Of a stretch of DNA of 64,000 nucleotides, positions 1 to 8,321 are shown piece after piece. Under the pieces are notes generated by a model. That model saw only the letters and a list, made by a program, of their open reading frames with translations, was not told the DNA's origin and ran no database searches. The DNA is from Piscinibacter sp. XHJ-5 (lineage in GTDB: Bacteria; Pseudomonadota; Gammaproteobacteria; Burkholderiales; Burkholderiaceae_C): positions 4,650,001-4,714,000 of the forward strand of contig NZ_CP123228.1 of NCBI RefSeq assembly GCF_029855045.1. Direction: 5' to 3'. The position numbers and the translations under genes were made by a program. The stretch's first letter is position 1. Each line of letters opens with the position of its first letter.

Positions 1-231
1 GTCGCGATGACGGCAAGCGCCGCAGGTGAGGACCTCAGCGCCTGCCGGCAGGCCGGCATGGACGACGTCCTCCCCAAGCCCTTCGGCATTGCCGGCATTC
101 GTTCGGTGCTGCGCACGCATTGCCCCGCGCCCACGGCACGCGAAGCGGGAGATGCGTCGCCTTCCTCCACGGACGTCGGGATGGCAGCTCAACCCTGGTC
201 AGGCACCGCGCGGGGCGCCGGACCGTCGTAG
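1..231 (+). CDS. C-terminal end of a response-regulator receiver domain protein (partial)
   Basis: The frame is open from base 1 and ends at the stop at 229-231, so the gene begins outside the window. The visible 76 residues start with V-A-M-T-A-S-A, followed by an A-G-M-D-D-V-L-P-K-P-F stretch. That is the beta-4/beta-5 end of a CheY-like receiver domain, with the switch Thr/Ser and the conserved Lys that contacts the phosphoryl group. A tail of about 35 low-complexity residues follows. The missing N-terminus could make it a stand-alone regulator or the receiver end of a hybrid histidine kinase; the Q-A-G-M-D-D style of the last helix is common in hybrid kinases. Confidence 0.8.
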   Translation, partial: VAMTASAAGEDLSACRQAGMDDVLPKPFGIAGIRSVLRTHCPAPTAREAGDASPSSTDVGMAAQPWSGTARGAGPS

Positions 232-475
232 GTCCAGGTGTTCTCGAACGTCGAGATCATTCCGCGCCCGGCGATCTGCGGATGAGAGCTCGGGTGAGGG
301 ACTTGCCTCGCGAGAAACTGAGCCCGCCATCCGGGACTTTTCGCCGCTATCGAAGAGCGCTGTGTATCCGAGTGTGTCGATTGACCCCTTCAGGTGGTTG
401 GAGACACATGCGGGGCGGCACACTTCGCGACCTCGCATCCGAAACAGCCCTCAACCTGCATGGAGCAAAGACCAA

Positions 476-1591
476 ATGGCGAATTCATCGAAGCTGCGTG
501 AAGTAGTTTCCGTCGACACCGCTGCCGCGGCAACGCCGGTGGTGCGGGCCATCGACGTGGGCTTCGGTCTCGTCAAGTGCAGCCTGCCCGGCAGCGGCTT
601 CATGAGCTTTCCCTCGATGGCCATCCCGGCGGACGGGAGCGCGGTGCGCACCCTCAGCACGCGCCGCCGCGACACCTTCGACGTGCCGGTCAACGGCGCG
701 ACGTACGAAGTCGGTCGCGATGTCGGTCTCGCCCAGGCCGGCGGCAGCTTCGGCCGCGACGTGACCGACGAGTTCTACCGCGGCAGCATCTACGAGGCGC
801 TTGCCAAGGGCGCGTTGCGCTACATGGCCGAGGCCGGCGATGCGGAGATCGACCTGCTGGTGCTGGGCCTGCCGGTGAACCAGTACAACGACGCCAAGCG
901 CCGCGACTATCTGCGCGAAGTCTACGAAGGGGCCATCGACCTCGGCGACGGCAAGACCATGAGCGTGCGCAAGGTGGTGGTGCAGGCGCAGCCCATGGGA
1001 GGCTATGCGGCGCTCGACAGCCACCTGGAAGACCTGAACCAGACCATCGTCGCCACCGGCGGCGCGCTGCAGCCGCTTTCCAGCGGCGAAGAACTGGACG
1101 ACCTGTCGGTGCTGATGGTCGACGCCGGAGAGCACACGCTCGACTGGCTGCTCATCCAGCAAGGCGCGATCAACCCGCGTGCAAGCGGCGCCGCCTCCGA
1201 CGCCGGGCGGCACCGCGTGGTGCGCGCGGTGCTCGACTCGCTGGCCTCGGACATCGGCCGCCCGCTGGGCCCGGCGGTGCTGCCGCGCATCAACGAGGCC
1301 CTGCGCTTGAAGAAGGAGGTCAAGCTCTCGGGCGTGGCCTACGACCTGACGCGCTATGAGCCGGTCATCATGAGCGTGGTGGAGGATTCCATCAACCGCA
1401 TGGTCGACGGCTTGCGCGACGCGCACGAGATCATCGATCTCATGGTGCTGGTGGGCGGGCAGCCCGAGCGCTACCGCGACGTGCTGGCGCGGCGCTTCCC
1501 GGCGATTCCGGTCTTCATCATGCCCGAGCCGCTGTCCGCGAACGTGCGCGGCTTCCAGCTGATCGGCGAGGCCCTGGCCGAGGAAGGCTGA
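476..1591 (+). CDS. ParM/StbA-like actin-fold ATPase
   Basis: A 371-residue actin-like ATPase of the plasmid-segregation (ParM/StbA/PRTRC-D) type. These proteins form ATP-driven filaments that move DNA bound to a partner adaptor. The actin-fold signature is visible: phosphate-1 motif A-I-D-V-G-F-G-L-V-K near residues 22-31, phosphate-2 motif M-V-D-A-G-E-H-T-L-D near 212-221, and an adenosine motif V-L-V-G-G-Q near 325-330. The frame is open far upstream, but I start at ATG 476 because GGAG lies 10 bases before it and the homologous region begins shortly after. A small gene follows 25 bases downstream, as adaptor genes do in par operons. No plasmid genes are seen nearby. The family call is strong; the cargo and partner are inferred. 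Confidence 0.8.
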   Translation: MANSSKLREVVSVDTAAAATPVVRAIDVGFGLVKCSLPGSGFMSFPSMAIPADGSAVRTLSTRRRDTFDVPVNGATYEVGRDVGLAQAGGSFGRDVTDEFYRGSIYEALAKGALRYMAEAGDAEIDLLVLGLPVNQYNDAKRRDYLREVYEGAIDLGDGKTMSVRKVVVQAQPMGGYAALDSHLEDLNQTIVATGGALQPLSSGEELDDLSVLMVDAGEHTLDWLLIQQGAINPRASGAASDAGRHRVVRAVLDSLASDIGRPLGPAVLPRINEALRLKKEVKLSGVAYDLTRYEPVIMSVVEDSINRMVDGLRDAHEIIDLMVLVGGQPERYRDVLARRFPAIPVFIMPEPLSANVRGFQLIGEALAEEG

Positions 1592-1616
1592 GCGCCTCGC
1601 CGGGCGTCGCCGCACC

Positions 1617-2090
1617 ATGGCCAATCTCCGGCTCGAGCTGGACATCGACAGCGACGTCTATCCGGAGCTGTACGCCAAGCTGTTGACCATCGTCACGCCG
1701 GGCGGGCGCAGCGAACGCGTGCGCCAGCTCGCGGCCAGCGGGCTCGTGTGGGAAATGCTGCGCATCGAGGGCCATGCGCCGCCCATCGCTCGCCGCCCTG
1801 CCGGCACGCAGCCATCCGCCCGGCCGGCGGTGCCGGGCTTCGTCGATCTCGCCATCGATGCGCCTGCGCCGGCGGCGGATGCCGCGCAGGCCCGGCTTCC
1901 GGTGCTCACCGACGTCCTGGAGCCCATGGCGGTGACGCCGGCACGCGAAGGCGCCGAGGAATCCGACGATCCCCCCCTGCCCGAGACGCGCCACACGCAG
2001 CCCCTGTGGCCGCACGGCAGCAAGCGCCCGCCCAGCACGCGCTCGCGCCTCATGCGCATGAAGGAACGCGGGCTGTTCAAGAACGGCTGA
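1617..2090 (+). CDS. small protein downstream of ParM-like ATPase, candidate adaptor
   Basis: A 157-residue protein in the same operon as the actin-like ATPase, with a 25-base gap. The first 50 residues look folded (L-R-L-E-L-D-I-D near the start, then a helical R-S-E-R-V-R-Q-L-A segment) and could be a short DNA-binding or ribbon-helix-type module. Residues about 55-120 are rich in Pro and Ala and probably disordered. The C-terminus is strongly basic (R-L-M-R-M-K-E-R-G). An N-terminal domain with a charged flexible tail fits a ParR/StbB-type adaptor that binds DNA and the filament end. I do not recognise the family by sequence, so the adaptor role is inferred from position alone. Confidence 0.6.
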   Translation: MANLRLELDIDSDVYPELYAKLLTIVTPGGRSERVRQLAASGLVWEMLRIEGHAPPIARRPAGTQPSARPAVPGFVDLAIDAPAPAADAAQARLPVLTDVLEPMAVTPAREGAEESDDPPLPETRHTQPLWPHGSKRPPSTRSRLMRMKERGLFKNG

Positions 2091-2101
2091 GGCTGCGTCT
2101 T

Positions 2102-2119
2102 GCTCCCGCTCGCGGGAGC
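2102..2119 (+). terminator. hairpin after the ParM-like operon
   Basis: Perfect 7-bp stem (GCTCCCG / CGGGAGC) with a CTCG loop, 12 bases after the stop codon at 2090. No T-run follows, so it is a candidate factor-independent terminator or 3' end stabiliser. Confidence 0.45.
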
Positions 2120-2364
2120 CCCTGGCACAGGTATTTCGGATGCATGCACTCGTAGAGCCCATGCACCGTGCCCTCGCGTCCATAGCCTCGACGTCACCGG
2201 CCCCGCGCCGCAGCCGCCCGACCACGAACCTGGGCGCACCCGCGGCATCATCTGCCGAAGCGGACTCCACAACGACATCAAGCGCGGCGCCAGGCCCTCA
2301 AAGCAGCACCACGCTGCGCGGGCTCGCTCCTAAGCTTTGCGGCACTCCAGTCCTTTCGAGACGA

Positions 2365-3765
2365 ATGCCGATGAGCTCCTCCCGCCCCGACGTTGACACC
2401 CTCGCCGCGCTCGACCGCGCGCACCTCGTCCACCCGGTCTCCGCCTGGCGCCAGCACGAGGAGCGCGGGCCGATGGTGCTTTCCACCGGCCGCGGCGCAT
2501 GGCTCACCGACGCGCGGGGCAACGAACTGCTCGACGCCTTTGCAGGCCTGTGGTGCGTGAACGTCGGCTACGGACAGGAGAGCGTCGTGCAGGCCGCGAC
2601 GGCCCAGCTGCGCACCCTGCCCTACGCGACCGGCTATTTCGGCTTCGCCAGCGAGCCCGCGATCCGGCTGGCGGCCAAGCTCGTGGAGATCACGCCGCCC
2701 TCGCTGACACGGGCGTACCTGACCCTCGGCGGCTCCGAAGCCGTCGATGCCGCGGTGCGTTTCATCGTGCAGTACTGGAACGCGCGCGGCCGGTCCACGA
2801 AGAAGCACTTCATCTCGCTCGATCGCGGCTACCACGGCTCGTCGTCGACCGGCGCCGGCCTGACCGCGCTGCCGGCGTTCCATCGCGGCTTCGACCTGCC
2901 CCTGCCGACGCAGCACTACATCCCCTCGCCCAATCCCTACCGCCACCCGCAGGGCAGCGATGCGCCGTCGCTGATCGCCGCTTCGGTGGCCGCGCTGCGC
3001 GCGAAGGTCGCCGAGCTCGGCGCGGACAACGTCGCGGCGTTCTTCTGCGAGCCCATCCAGGGCTCGGGCGGCGTGATCGTGCCGCCGGTCGGCTGGCTCA
3101 AGGCAATGCGCGAGGCCGCGCGCGAGCTCGACATCCTGTTCGTCGTCGACGAGGTCATCACCGGCTTCGGGCGCACCGGCCCGATGTTCGCGAGCGAAGC
3201 CGAAGGCGTGGACCCCGACCTGATGACCCTCGCGAAGGGGCTGACCGCCGGATACGTGCCCATGGGCGCGACGATGCTGTCCGAAGAGGTCTACGCGGCC
3301 ATCGCCGATGCCGCACCGGCCGGCGCGCCGATCGGCCACGGCGCGACCTACTCGGCGCACCCGGTGGGCGCCGCGGTCGCGCTCGAGGTGCTGCGGCTGT
3401 ACGACGAGGGCGGCATCCTCGCCAACGGCCAGCACGTGGCGCGTCACTTCGCGGCCGGGCTCGACGCCTTGCGCGCCCACCCGCTGGTCGGCGACGCACG
3501 CCACCGCGGCCTGCTCGGCGCGCTGGAGCTGGTGAGCGACAAGGCGAGCAGGCGCGGCTTCGATGCAGCGCTCGGGTTGCCCGACCGCCTGTTCGCCGCG
3601 GCGTACCGCAATGGCGTCATCTTCCGCTGCTTCGGCGACTCGATCCTCGGGTTCGCACCCGCGCTCACGTACACGCAGGCCGAGTTCGAGCAGCTGTTCC
3701 TGCGCCTGCGCCGAACGCTCGACGACGTGCTCGCCGCTGCGGAGGTGCGCGCCGCCCTCGCCTGA
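2365..3765 (+). CDS. class III PLP-dependent aminotransferase (omega-amino acid/polyamine type)
   Basis: A 466-residue class III aminotransferase. These enzymes move a terminal amino group from omega-amino acids, polyamines or beta-alanine to pyruvate or 2-oxoglutarate. The PLP-site landmarks are present: G-G-S-E-A-V-D near residues 121-127, the F-V-V-D-E-V-I-T-G-F-G-R-T-G signature, and Schiff-base Lys291 in L-A-K-G-L-T-A-G-Y. An aromatic-rich N-terminus (H-P-V-S-A-W-R) is typical of the omega-amino acid branch. The start at ATG 2365 has only a weak upstream GAG; ATG 2371 is an alternative. An Lrp/AsnC regulator follows 40 bases downstream, which suggests amino-acid-responsive control. The exact substrate cannot be read from the sequence. 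Confidence 0.88.
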   Translation: MPMSSSRPDVDTLAALDRAHLVHPVSAWRQHEERGPMVLSTGRGAWLTDARGNELLDAFAGLWCVNVGYGQESVVQAATAQLRTLPYATGYFGFASEPAIRLAAKLVEITPPSLTRAYLTLGGSEAVDAAVRFIVQYWNARGRSTKKHFISLDRGYHGSSSTGAGLTALPAFHRGFDLPLPTQHYIPSPNPYRHPQGSDAPSLIAASVAALRAKVAELGADNVAAFFCEPIQGSGGVIVPPVGWLKAMREAARELDILFVVDEVITGFGRTGPMFASEAEGVDPDLMTLAKGLTAGYVPMGATMLSEEVYAAIADAAPAGAPIGHGATYSAHPVGAAVALEVLRLYDEGGILANGQHVARHFAAGLDALRAHPLVGDARHRGLLGALELVSDKASRRGFDAALGLPDRLFAAAYRNGVIFRCFGDSILGFAPALTYTQAEFEQLFLRLRRTLDDVLAAAEVRAALA

Positions 3766-3805
3766 GTCGCAGAATCACGTTCCACCGTGACCGCCCATCA
3801 CCGCC

Positions 3806-4303
3806 ATGCCTGAAGCCTTCAAGGTCGACCGACTCGACCTGCGCATCCTCGCGCAACTGCAGAAGAACGGCCGCATGACCAACGTCGACCTCGCCGACGC
3901 GGTCGGACTCTCGCCGAGCCCGTGCCTAATCCGCGTCAAGCGGCTGGAGCAGGCCGGCTACATCTGCGGCTACGGCGCGCACCTGCGGCTGGAGAAGCTC
4001 GGCGACACGCTGACGGTGTTCACCGAAGTGACCCTCACCGACCATCATCGCGAGGACTTCATCCGTTTCGAGGCGGCGATCCGCGAGGTCGACGAGATCA
4101 TGGAATGCCACCTCGTCAGCGGCGGCTACGACTACCTGCTGCGCTTCCTCACGCGCGGCGTGAACCACTACCAGCAGGTCATCGAAGGACTGCTCGAGCG
4201 CAACATCGGCATCGAGAAGTACTTCAGCTACATCGTCATCAAGTCGCCGTTCATCAAGACCCACTGCGCGATCGAGCGGCTGTTTCCGGAGCGGGCCGAG
4301 TGA
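3806..4303 (+). CDS. Lrp/AsnC family transcriptional regulator
   Basis: A 165-residue Lrp/AsnC regulator of normal family length. Residues about 8-60 form the AsnC-type helix-turn-helix (L-D-L-R-I-L-A-Q-L-Q-K-N-G-R then L-S-P-S-P-C-L-I-R-V-K-R-L). Residues about 70-155 form the ligand-binding RAM domain, with the V-S-G-G-Y-D-Y-L-L-R segment that forms the effector pocket. Such proteins assemble as octamers and respond to an amino acid. It lies 40 bases after the aminotransferase in the same direction and very probably regulates it. Confidence 0.92.
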   Translation: MPEAFKVDRLDLRILAQLQKNGRMTNVDLADAVGLSPSPCLIRVKRLEQAGYICGYGAHLRLEKLGDTLTVFTEVTLTDHHREDFIRFEAAIREVDEIMECHLVSGGYDYLLRFLTRGVNHYQQVIEGLLERNIGIEKYFSYIVIKSPFIKTHCAIERLFPERAE

Positions 4304-4396
4304 ACCCGCCGTGCACGCGGGCGCCGGCTGCTACAGCCTCGGCGCGGCGCAGATCGCGCTGAAGGCGCAAGCCAATGTTCGGCGACAGGCTTCGGC

Positions 4397-6304
4397 TCAG
4401 GTGCCGATCACGCCGCCGTCGGTCCTGCGGACCACGACCGTGGCCGAGCGTGGCCGCCCCGGCGCGGCATTCGGCCACTTGGAGAACTTGCTCGGCTCGG
4501 CGGGATCGCTGCGGTCGCTCGGCGTCTCACCCGGGTGCTGGATGTTGACGAACATCGTGGTGCCGTCCGGGGTCCATGTGACGCCCGTGACCTCGCAGTT
4601 CACCGGCCCGGTGAGGAAGCGCCGCATCTCGCCGGTGGCCACGTCGCAGGCCAGCATCTGGTTGTTGCCCACGTTGACGAATTCGCCCTTGTACATCTGG
4701 GTCGCATGGGCATCGGTCTGCACCCACAGCACGCCGCGCGCATCGAAGGCCAGGCCGTCCGGACAGGCGAAGATGTCGCCCTTGATGTTGCCTCGGGCCT
4801 CCGCGCGTGTGTTGGCCGGGTCGCCGGCGAGCACGAGGTGGTTCCAGCGAAAGCCGGTGGCGTCGAAGTCGCCGCCTTCCTGCCAGCGGATGATGGAGCC
4901 CATGACGTTGTTGGCGCGCGGGTTGGCCGCATCCGGTGCCGGCATGTTGGGGGCGCCGCGCGAGCTGTTGTTGGTCAGGGTGCAGTAGATCTCGCCGCTT
5001 CTCGCGTCGATGGCAAGCCACTCGGGCCGGTCCATCTTGGTGGCACCGAGCGCATCGCTCGCCTGCCGGCTCTTGATGACCACCTCGCCCTGGTCGGCGA
5101 AGCCGCCGGCCGCGGTGAGAGGGCCCTGCCCGTGCACCAGCGGCAGCCAGCGTCCCGATCCGTCCGCGTCGAAGCGGGCCACGTACAAGGTGCCGTGGTC
5201 CAGCAGTTCGCGGTTCGCGCGCCCCCCGCCCGGCTGCATCTTGTCGCGACTCACGAACTTGTAGATGTATTCGAAGCGCGCGTCTTCGCCGGAGTAGACG
5301 ACCGCGCGCCCGTCCTTGGTCAGCGCCACCCAGGCGCCCTCGTGCGCGGCGCGGCCGATGGCGGTGCGCTTGACCGGCGTGCTGGACGGGTCGAGCGGGT
5401 CGATCTCGACCACCCAGCCGAAGCGGTTCGGCTCGTTCGGGTGCTTCACCGCGTCGAAGCGCTCGTCATGCTCGCCCCAGCGGTAGGTGCCGGTCTTGCG
5501 CAGGCCCCAGCGCTGCTGGTGCGCATCGAGCTTGTCGCCGCCGTCGAAATAGAAGGCGAAGTTCTCTTCGCCGGTGAGGTAGGTGCCCCACGGTGTCTTG
5601 CCGCTGGCGCAGTTGTTCAAGGTGCCGAGCACGGTGCGCCCCGCGGGATCCGCCGCCGTGCGCATCAGCGCATGGCCTGCGGCCGGACCGCCCACCGTCA
5701 TCGGCGTATAGGCGGTGAAGCGCCGCGCATGGCGGCTGGGGCGAACCATCTGCCAACGGCCGTCCTTGAGTTCGACCTCGATGACGGACACGCCGTGCGC
5801 GGCCTGCGCCTTCTTCACCTTGTCGGCACTCCAGGTCTTCATGCCGTCGGTGTGCAGCAGGCCGTCGTCGGTGTACTCGTGGTTCATCACCAGCAGGCCG
5901 CGCGCGGAGCTTCCCTCGAGGGCATAGAAGTGAATGCCGTCGTGGTGCATGCCCATCTGCGCTTCCTGGTCGGCGGCCGAGTTGGAACCATCGGGGCGCC
6001 ACGCGGGCATGTTGCCCGCCACGCCGATGGGCTCGCCCCACGCCGCCAGCACGCTCGCCACATAACCCTCGGGCACCACCAGGGTGTCGTCGCTGGTGGC
6101 CGGCACCGCCTTGAAGCCGAGCTTGGGGCCGGAAGAGCCCGCTGCCATCCCGGCGCACCCGGAGGTCAGCGGCGCGAACAGCGCGCCGAGCGCTGCGCCG
6201 AGCGACAGCTGCAGCACGCTGCGTCGCGCCGGATCGGACACGCTGTGGATGTCAGGGTTGGACGAGCGATTGCTGTCCTCCATCGAATCGAAATCCTTGG
6301 CCAT
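4397..6304 (-). CDS. PhoX family alkaline phosphatase-like protein, Tat-exported
   Basis: A 635-residue protein of the PhoX (DUF839) family. Well-studied members are calcium/iron-dependent alkaline phosphatases that release phosphate from organic esters in the periplasm. The N-terminus (residues 28-50) has A-R-R-S-V-L followed by a hydrophobic stretch ending in S-G-C, a Tat-type signal possibly with a lipobox Cys. The mature part has family landmarks including M-G-M-H-H-D-G, V-M-N-H-E-Y-T-D, G-T-Y-L-T-G-E-E-N and F-V-N-I-Q-H-P-G-E near the end. Start at ATG 6304. It is convergent with the Lrp gene. Phosphate limitation control is usual for the family, but I did not find a clear Pho box. Confidence 0.88.
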   Translation of the reverse strand: MAKDFDSMEDSNRSSNPDIHSVSDPARRSVLQLSLGAALGALFAPLTSGCAGMAAGSSGPKLGFKAVPATSDDTLVVPEGYVASVLAAWGEPIGVAGNMPAWRPDGSNSAADQEAQMGMHHDGIHFYALEGSSARGLLVMNHEYTDDGLLHTDGMKTWSADKVKKAQAAHGVSVIEVELKDGRWQMVRPSRHARRFTAYTPMTVGGPAAGHALMRTAADPAGRTVLGTLNNCASGKTPWGTYLTGEENFAFYFDGGDKLDAHQQRWGLRKTGTYRWGEHDERFDAVKHPNEPNRFGWVVEIDPLDPSSTPVKRTAIGRAAHEGAWVALTKDGRAVVYSGEDARFEYIYKFVSRDKMQPGGGRANRELLDHGTLYVARFDADGSGRWLPLVHGQGPLTAAGGFADQGEVVIKSRQASDALGATKMDRPEWLAIDARSGEIYCTLTNNSSRGAPNMPAPDAANPRANNVMGSIIRWQEGGDFDATGFRWNHLVLAGDPANTRAEARGNIKGDIFACPDGLAFDARGVLWVQTDAHATQMYKGEFVNVGNNQMLACDVATGEMRRFLTGPVNCEVTGVTWTPDGTTMFVNIQHPGETPSDRSDPAEPSKFSKWPNAAPGRPRSATVVVRRTDGGVIGT

Positions 6305-6656
6305 CTGCGGTCTCCTCGAAGGTTGGGGTTTTTACACCCTCTCCCCGCCTGCGGGGAGAGGGCCGGGCTGAGGTGGCGGCCGGCTCACAAGTGACGCTCG
6401 ACGACCGGCCGGGCCCCGGCGTTGCCGGTGACGCTCATGTTATGGCCCTCTCGATGCTTTCGCGGGCGGCCCCAGGCCGCGAATCGGCACGGGGATGCGT
6501 CATCCTTGCCTGGGCGATGTAGCAATGGCGCGTCCGGCCGACTCCCGGCACGGCGCCCTGCCCCTCACACCGGCACTGGGCGCACATGACCGGCACATCG
6601 CTTGCCCTAACGAACGACACCGTGCGCCGCGCGGCCTCACTTGCAAGGACTTTCAT
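6305..6656. other. intergenic region between phoX-like and hemerythrin-like genes
   Basis: 352 bases separate two divergent genes. Apart from the long palindrome at 6337-6362 and the ribosome site before 6657, I see no coding frame with protein-like composition and no clear sigma-70 promoter pair. Confidence 0.5.
6337..6362. repeat. REP-like intergenic palindrome
   Basis: Perfect inverted repeat with 12-bp arms (CCCTCTCCCCGC / GCGGGGAGAGGG) around CT, followed by a GGCCGGGCTGAGG flank. This CTCTCCCC...GGGGAGAG design resembles dispersed extragenic palindromes of beta- and gammaproteobacteria. It sits about 30 bases upstream of the PhoX start codon, in its 5' leader. Confidence 0.6.
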
Positions 6657-7169
6657 ATGGCCACCAGAAACACCACCCCGCGCGTCGAGAAGCGCGCCGA
6701 CGGCACCGACGCCGTCTCCCTGCTCATCGCGGATCACAAGGAAGTCAAGCAGCTGTTCAAGTCGTACGACGCCCTGGTCGACGCCGACGGCGGCGCCGAG
6801 GAGAAGGAGGCGCTTGCCGAGGAGATCTGCGCGATGCTGACGGTCCACGCATCGGTCGAAGAGGAAATCTTCTATCCGGCCGCACGCGAGAGCATCGAAG
6901 AACAGGACCTGATCGACGAAGCGGAAGTCGAACACGCCAGCGCCAAGGACCTGATTGCGCAGATCCAGGACATGCAGCCCGAAGAGGACCTCTTCGATGC
7001 CAAGGTCAAGGTGCTCGGCGAGTACATCGCCCACCACGTGAAGGAGGAAGAGGAAGAGCTCTTCCCGAAGGTCAAGCGGTCGAAGCTCGATCTGAAGTCC
7101 CTGGGCGAGGAAATGTCCGTCAGGAAGCAGCAGCTGATGGCCGAGCTCGGCGCCGAGCAGGACGCCTGA
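6657..7169 (+). CDS. hemerythrin HHE domain protein
   Basis: A 170-residue hemerythrin-like protein. The HHE fold is a four-helix bundle that binds a non-haem di-iron centre and serves in oxygen or nitrosative-stress handling. Metal-ligand candidates occur in the right order: H in I-A-D-H-K-E, H and E in V-H-A-S-V-E-E-E-I-F-Y, H in V-E-H-A-S-A, and H-H in I-A-H-H-V-K-E-E-E-E-E-L-F-P. The start at ATG 6657 has AAGGA 7 bases upstream. The open frame extends further upstream but lacks such a site. A phasin-like gene follows 73 bases later, perhaps in the same transcript. Confidence 0.85.
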   Translation: MATRNTTPRVEKRADGTDAVSLLIADHKEVKQLFKSYDALVDADGGAEEKEALAEEICAMLTVHASVEEEIFYPAARESIEEQDLIDEAEVEHASAKDLIAQIQDMQPEEDLFDAKVKVLGEYIAHHVKEEEEELFPKVKRSKLDLKSLGEEMSVRKQQLMAELGAEQDA

Positions 7170-7242
7170 TCCCAGCTGCACTCCACCAGCGCTGCGCGAC
7201 ACACGTGTCGCCGCGCGTCTCCATCACCATGAAGGAACACCC

Positions 7243-7599
7243 ATGAAAGACGCCATCACCATGCAGACACCCATGCAGCCCTACATCAAGCTCGTGCAGG
7301 GCAACATGGCGCTGCTCACTCAGTTCTCGATGTCGCCCGAGGTGGTCTCGCAGGCCATGTCGAACGCTCAGTCCATGTTCCAGCGAGAGGCGGGGGCAAC
7401 GGGCAATCTCGCGCAGTCCACTGCCTTCGCCCAGTTGGTGCAAGGCATGCTCAAGAACTACACCGAGTTCATTGCCGAACTGGGCCAAAGCGGGATGAGC
7501 CTGCTGGCGCAAGGTCAGGCCGCGATGCTGCGGTCGGCCGAGGACGCGTCCGAGAGCGCCACATCGGGGTCGGACGCACGCGCGCGACGCTCACGCTAG
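7243..7599 (+). CDS. phasin-like small protein
   Basis: A 118-residue protein rich in Gln, Ser, Ala and Met with amphipathic helices and no signal or membrane segment (Y-I-K-L-V-Q-G-N-M-A-L-L-T-Q-F, Q-L-V-Q-G-M-L-K-N-Y-T-E-F). This composition resembles phasins, which coat polyhydroxyalkanoate granules, and the short phasin-like stress proteins of Burkholderiales. Start ATG 7243 has AAGGA about 8 bases upstream. The C-terminus is a basic Arg-rich tail. The family assignment rests on composition and is moderate. Confidence 0.6.
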   Translation: MKDAITMQTPMQPYIKLVQGNMALLTQFSMSPEVVSQAMSNAQSMFQREAGATGNLAQSTAFAQLVQGMLKNYTEFIAELGQSGMSLLAQGQAAMLRSAEDASESATSGSDARARRSR

Positions 7600-7604
7600 C
7601 CGGC

Positions 7605-7639
7605 GGCGGGACGGTCGGCGAGGCTGCGACCGTCCCGCC
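7605..7639 (+). terminator. strong hairpin after phasin-like gene
   Basis: Perfect 13-bp stem (GGCGGGACGGTCG / CGACCGTCCCGCC) with a 9-base loop, starting 6 bases past the stop codon. There is no long T-run, but stem strength and position make it a good terminator candidate. Confidence 0.65.
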
Positions 7640-7884
7640 CGCGGTGCCTTAGCAAGAATCAATCGGGAAGCGGTGCCTGCGTCCGGCACTTCCTATACGC
7701 GCTCCGTGACGAAAATCGGCACAAAGCGCGCTGGTCTCATCACGGACCCGCAACGCTTGCCGATCTGCCACGTTCGGTGCACCTTTTGATGCCGATTGAA
7801 GGAATCCTGCCCGCTGGACGGCGATGGCCACAGGTGTGAAATGTCGAAGCGAGGTGCTAAGGTGCCCCCAAAAGGAGCTTCGCC

Positions 7885-8166
7885 ATCAACACCTCAAGTC
7901 TTTCCGCCAGCGCTTCCGCGGCCAAGCCGCGTTCCGCTGTCAGGCCCTCGACCTCCCCCCGGCGCGACCACCTTCGCGCGACCTTGTTGTCCGCCGTTGA
8001 CCTGCTGTACCGGCGTCGTGCCGACCTCATCGGCGACGGCACCATCGGCGACTATGTCGCCCTGCATTGGTTCGAATGGAACGGTGGCGCGCTGCGCCTC
8101 ACCGTGACCGGGCAGAACATCTGCGAACAGCTCAAGGCCGAAAGCCGGGAGTCGCAAGGGCAGTGA
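7885..8166 (+). CDS. small conserved-looking protein with apparent ATC start
   Basis: A frame of 93 codons with coherent protein character. A Ser/Ala-rich, basic N-terminal part is followed by L-L-S-A-V-D-L-L-Y-R-R-R-A-D-L-I and W-F-E-W-N-G-G-A-L-R-L-T-V-T-G-Q-N-I. After the in-frame TAA at 7858 there is no ATG or GTG, and the first standard alternative is TTG 7984. However, AAAAGGAG lies 7 bases before ATC 7885, exactly where a start codon would be expected. Either ATC is used, the real start is TTG 7984 (60 residues), or an ATG has mutated or been misread. Function is unknown; no signal peptide or membrane segment is visible. Confidence 0.5.
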   Translation: MNTSSLSASASAAKPRSAVRPSTSPRRDHLRATLLSAVDLLYRRRADLIGDGTIGDYVALHWFEWNGGALRLTVTGQNICEQLKAESRESQGQ

Positions 8167-8321
8167 TCGAGCAGGGCGGCACGCGCGCAAGCGCCGGTGC
8201 CCCCAACGCGCGCGCTTCGCCCGATGGCGCTCTTCGACCGCAGGCATGAAGCCTGCCTCTCACATCGATCCTTCTCCCGCGCCGCTGCGAATCGCGGCCG
8301 CGCGCAACCCATTGGAAAACC

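Noticed and set aside
232..475. Possible gene or promoter between the receiver gene and the ParM-like gene
   Set aside because: TTGACC at 381-386 looks like a -35, but no good -10 follows. No frame there has protein-like composition.
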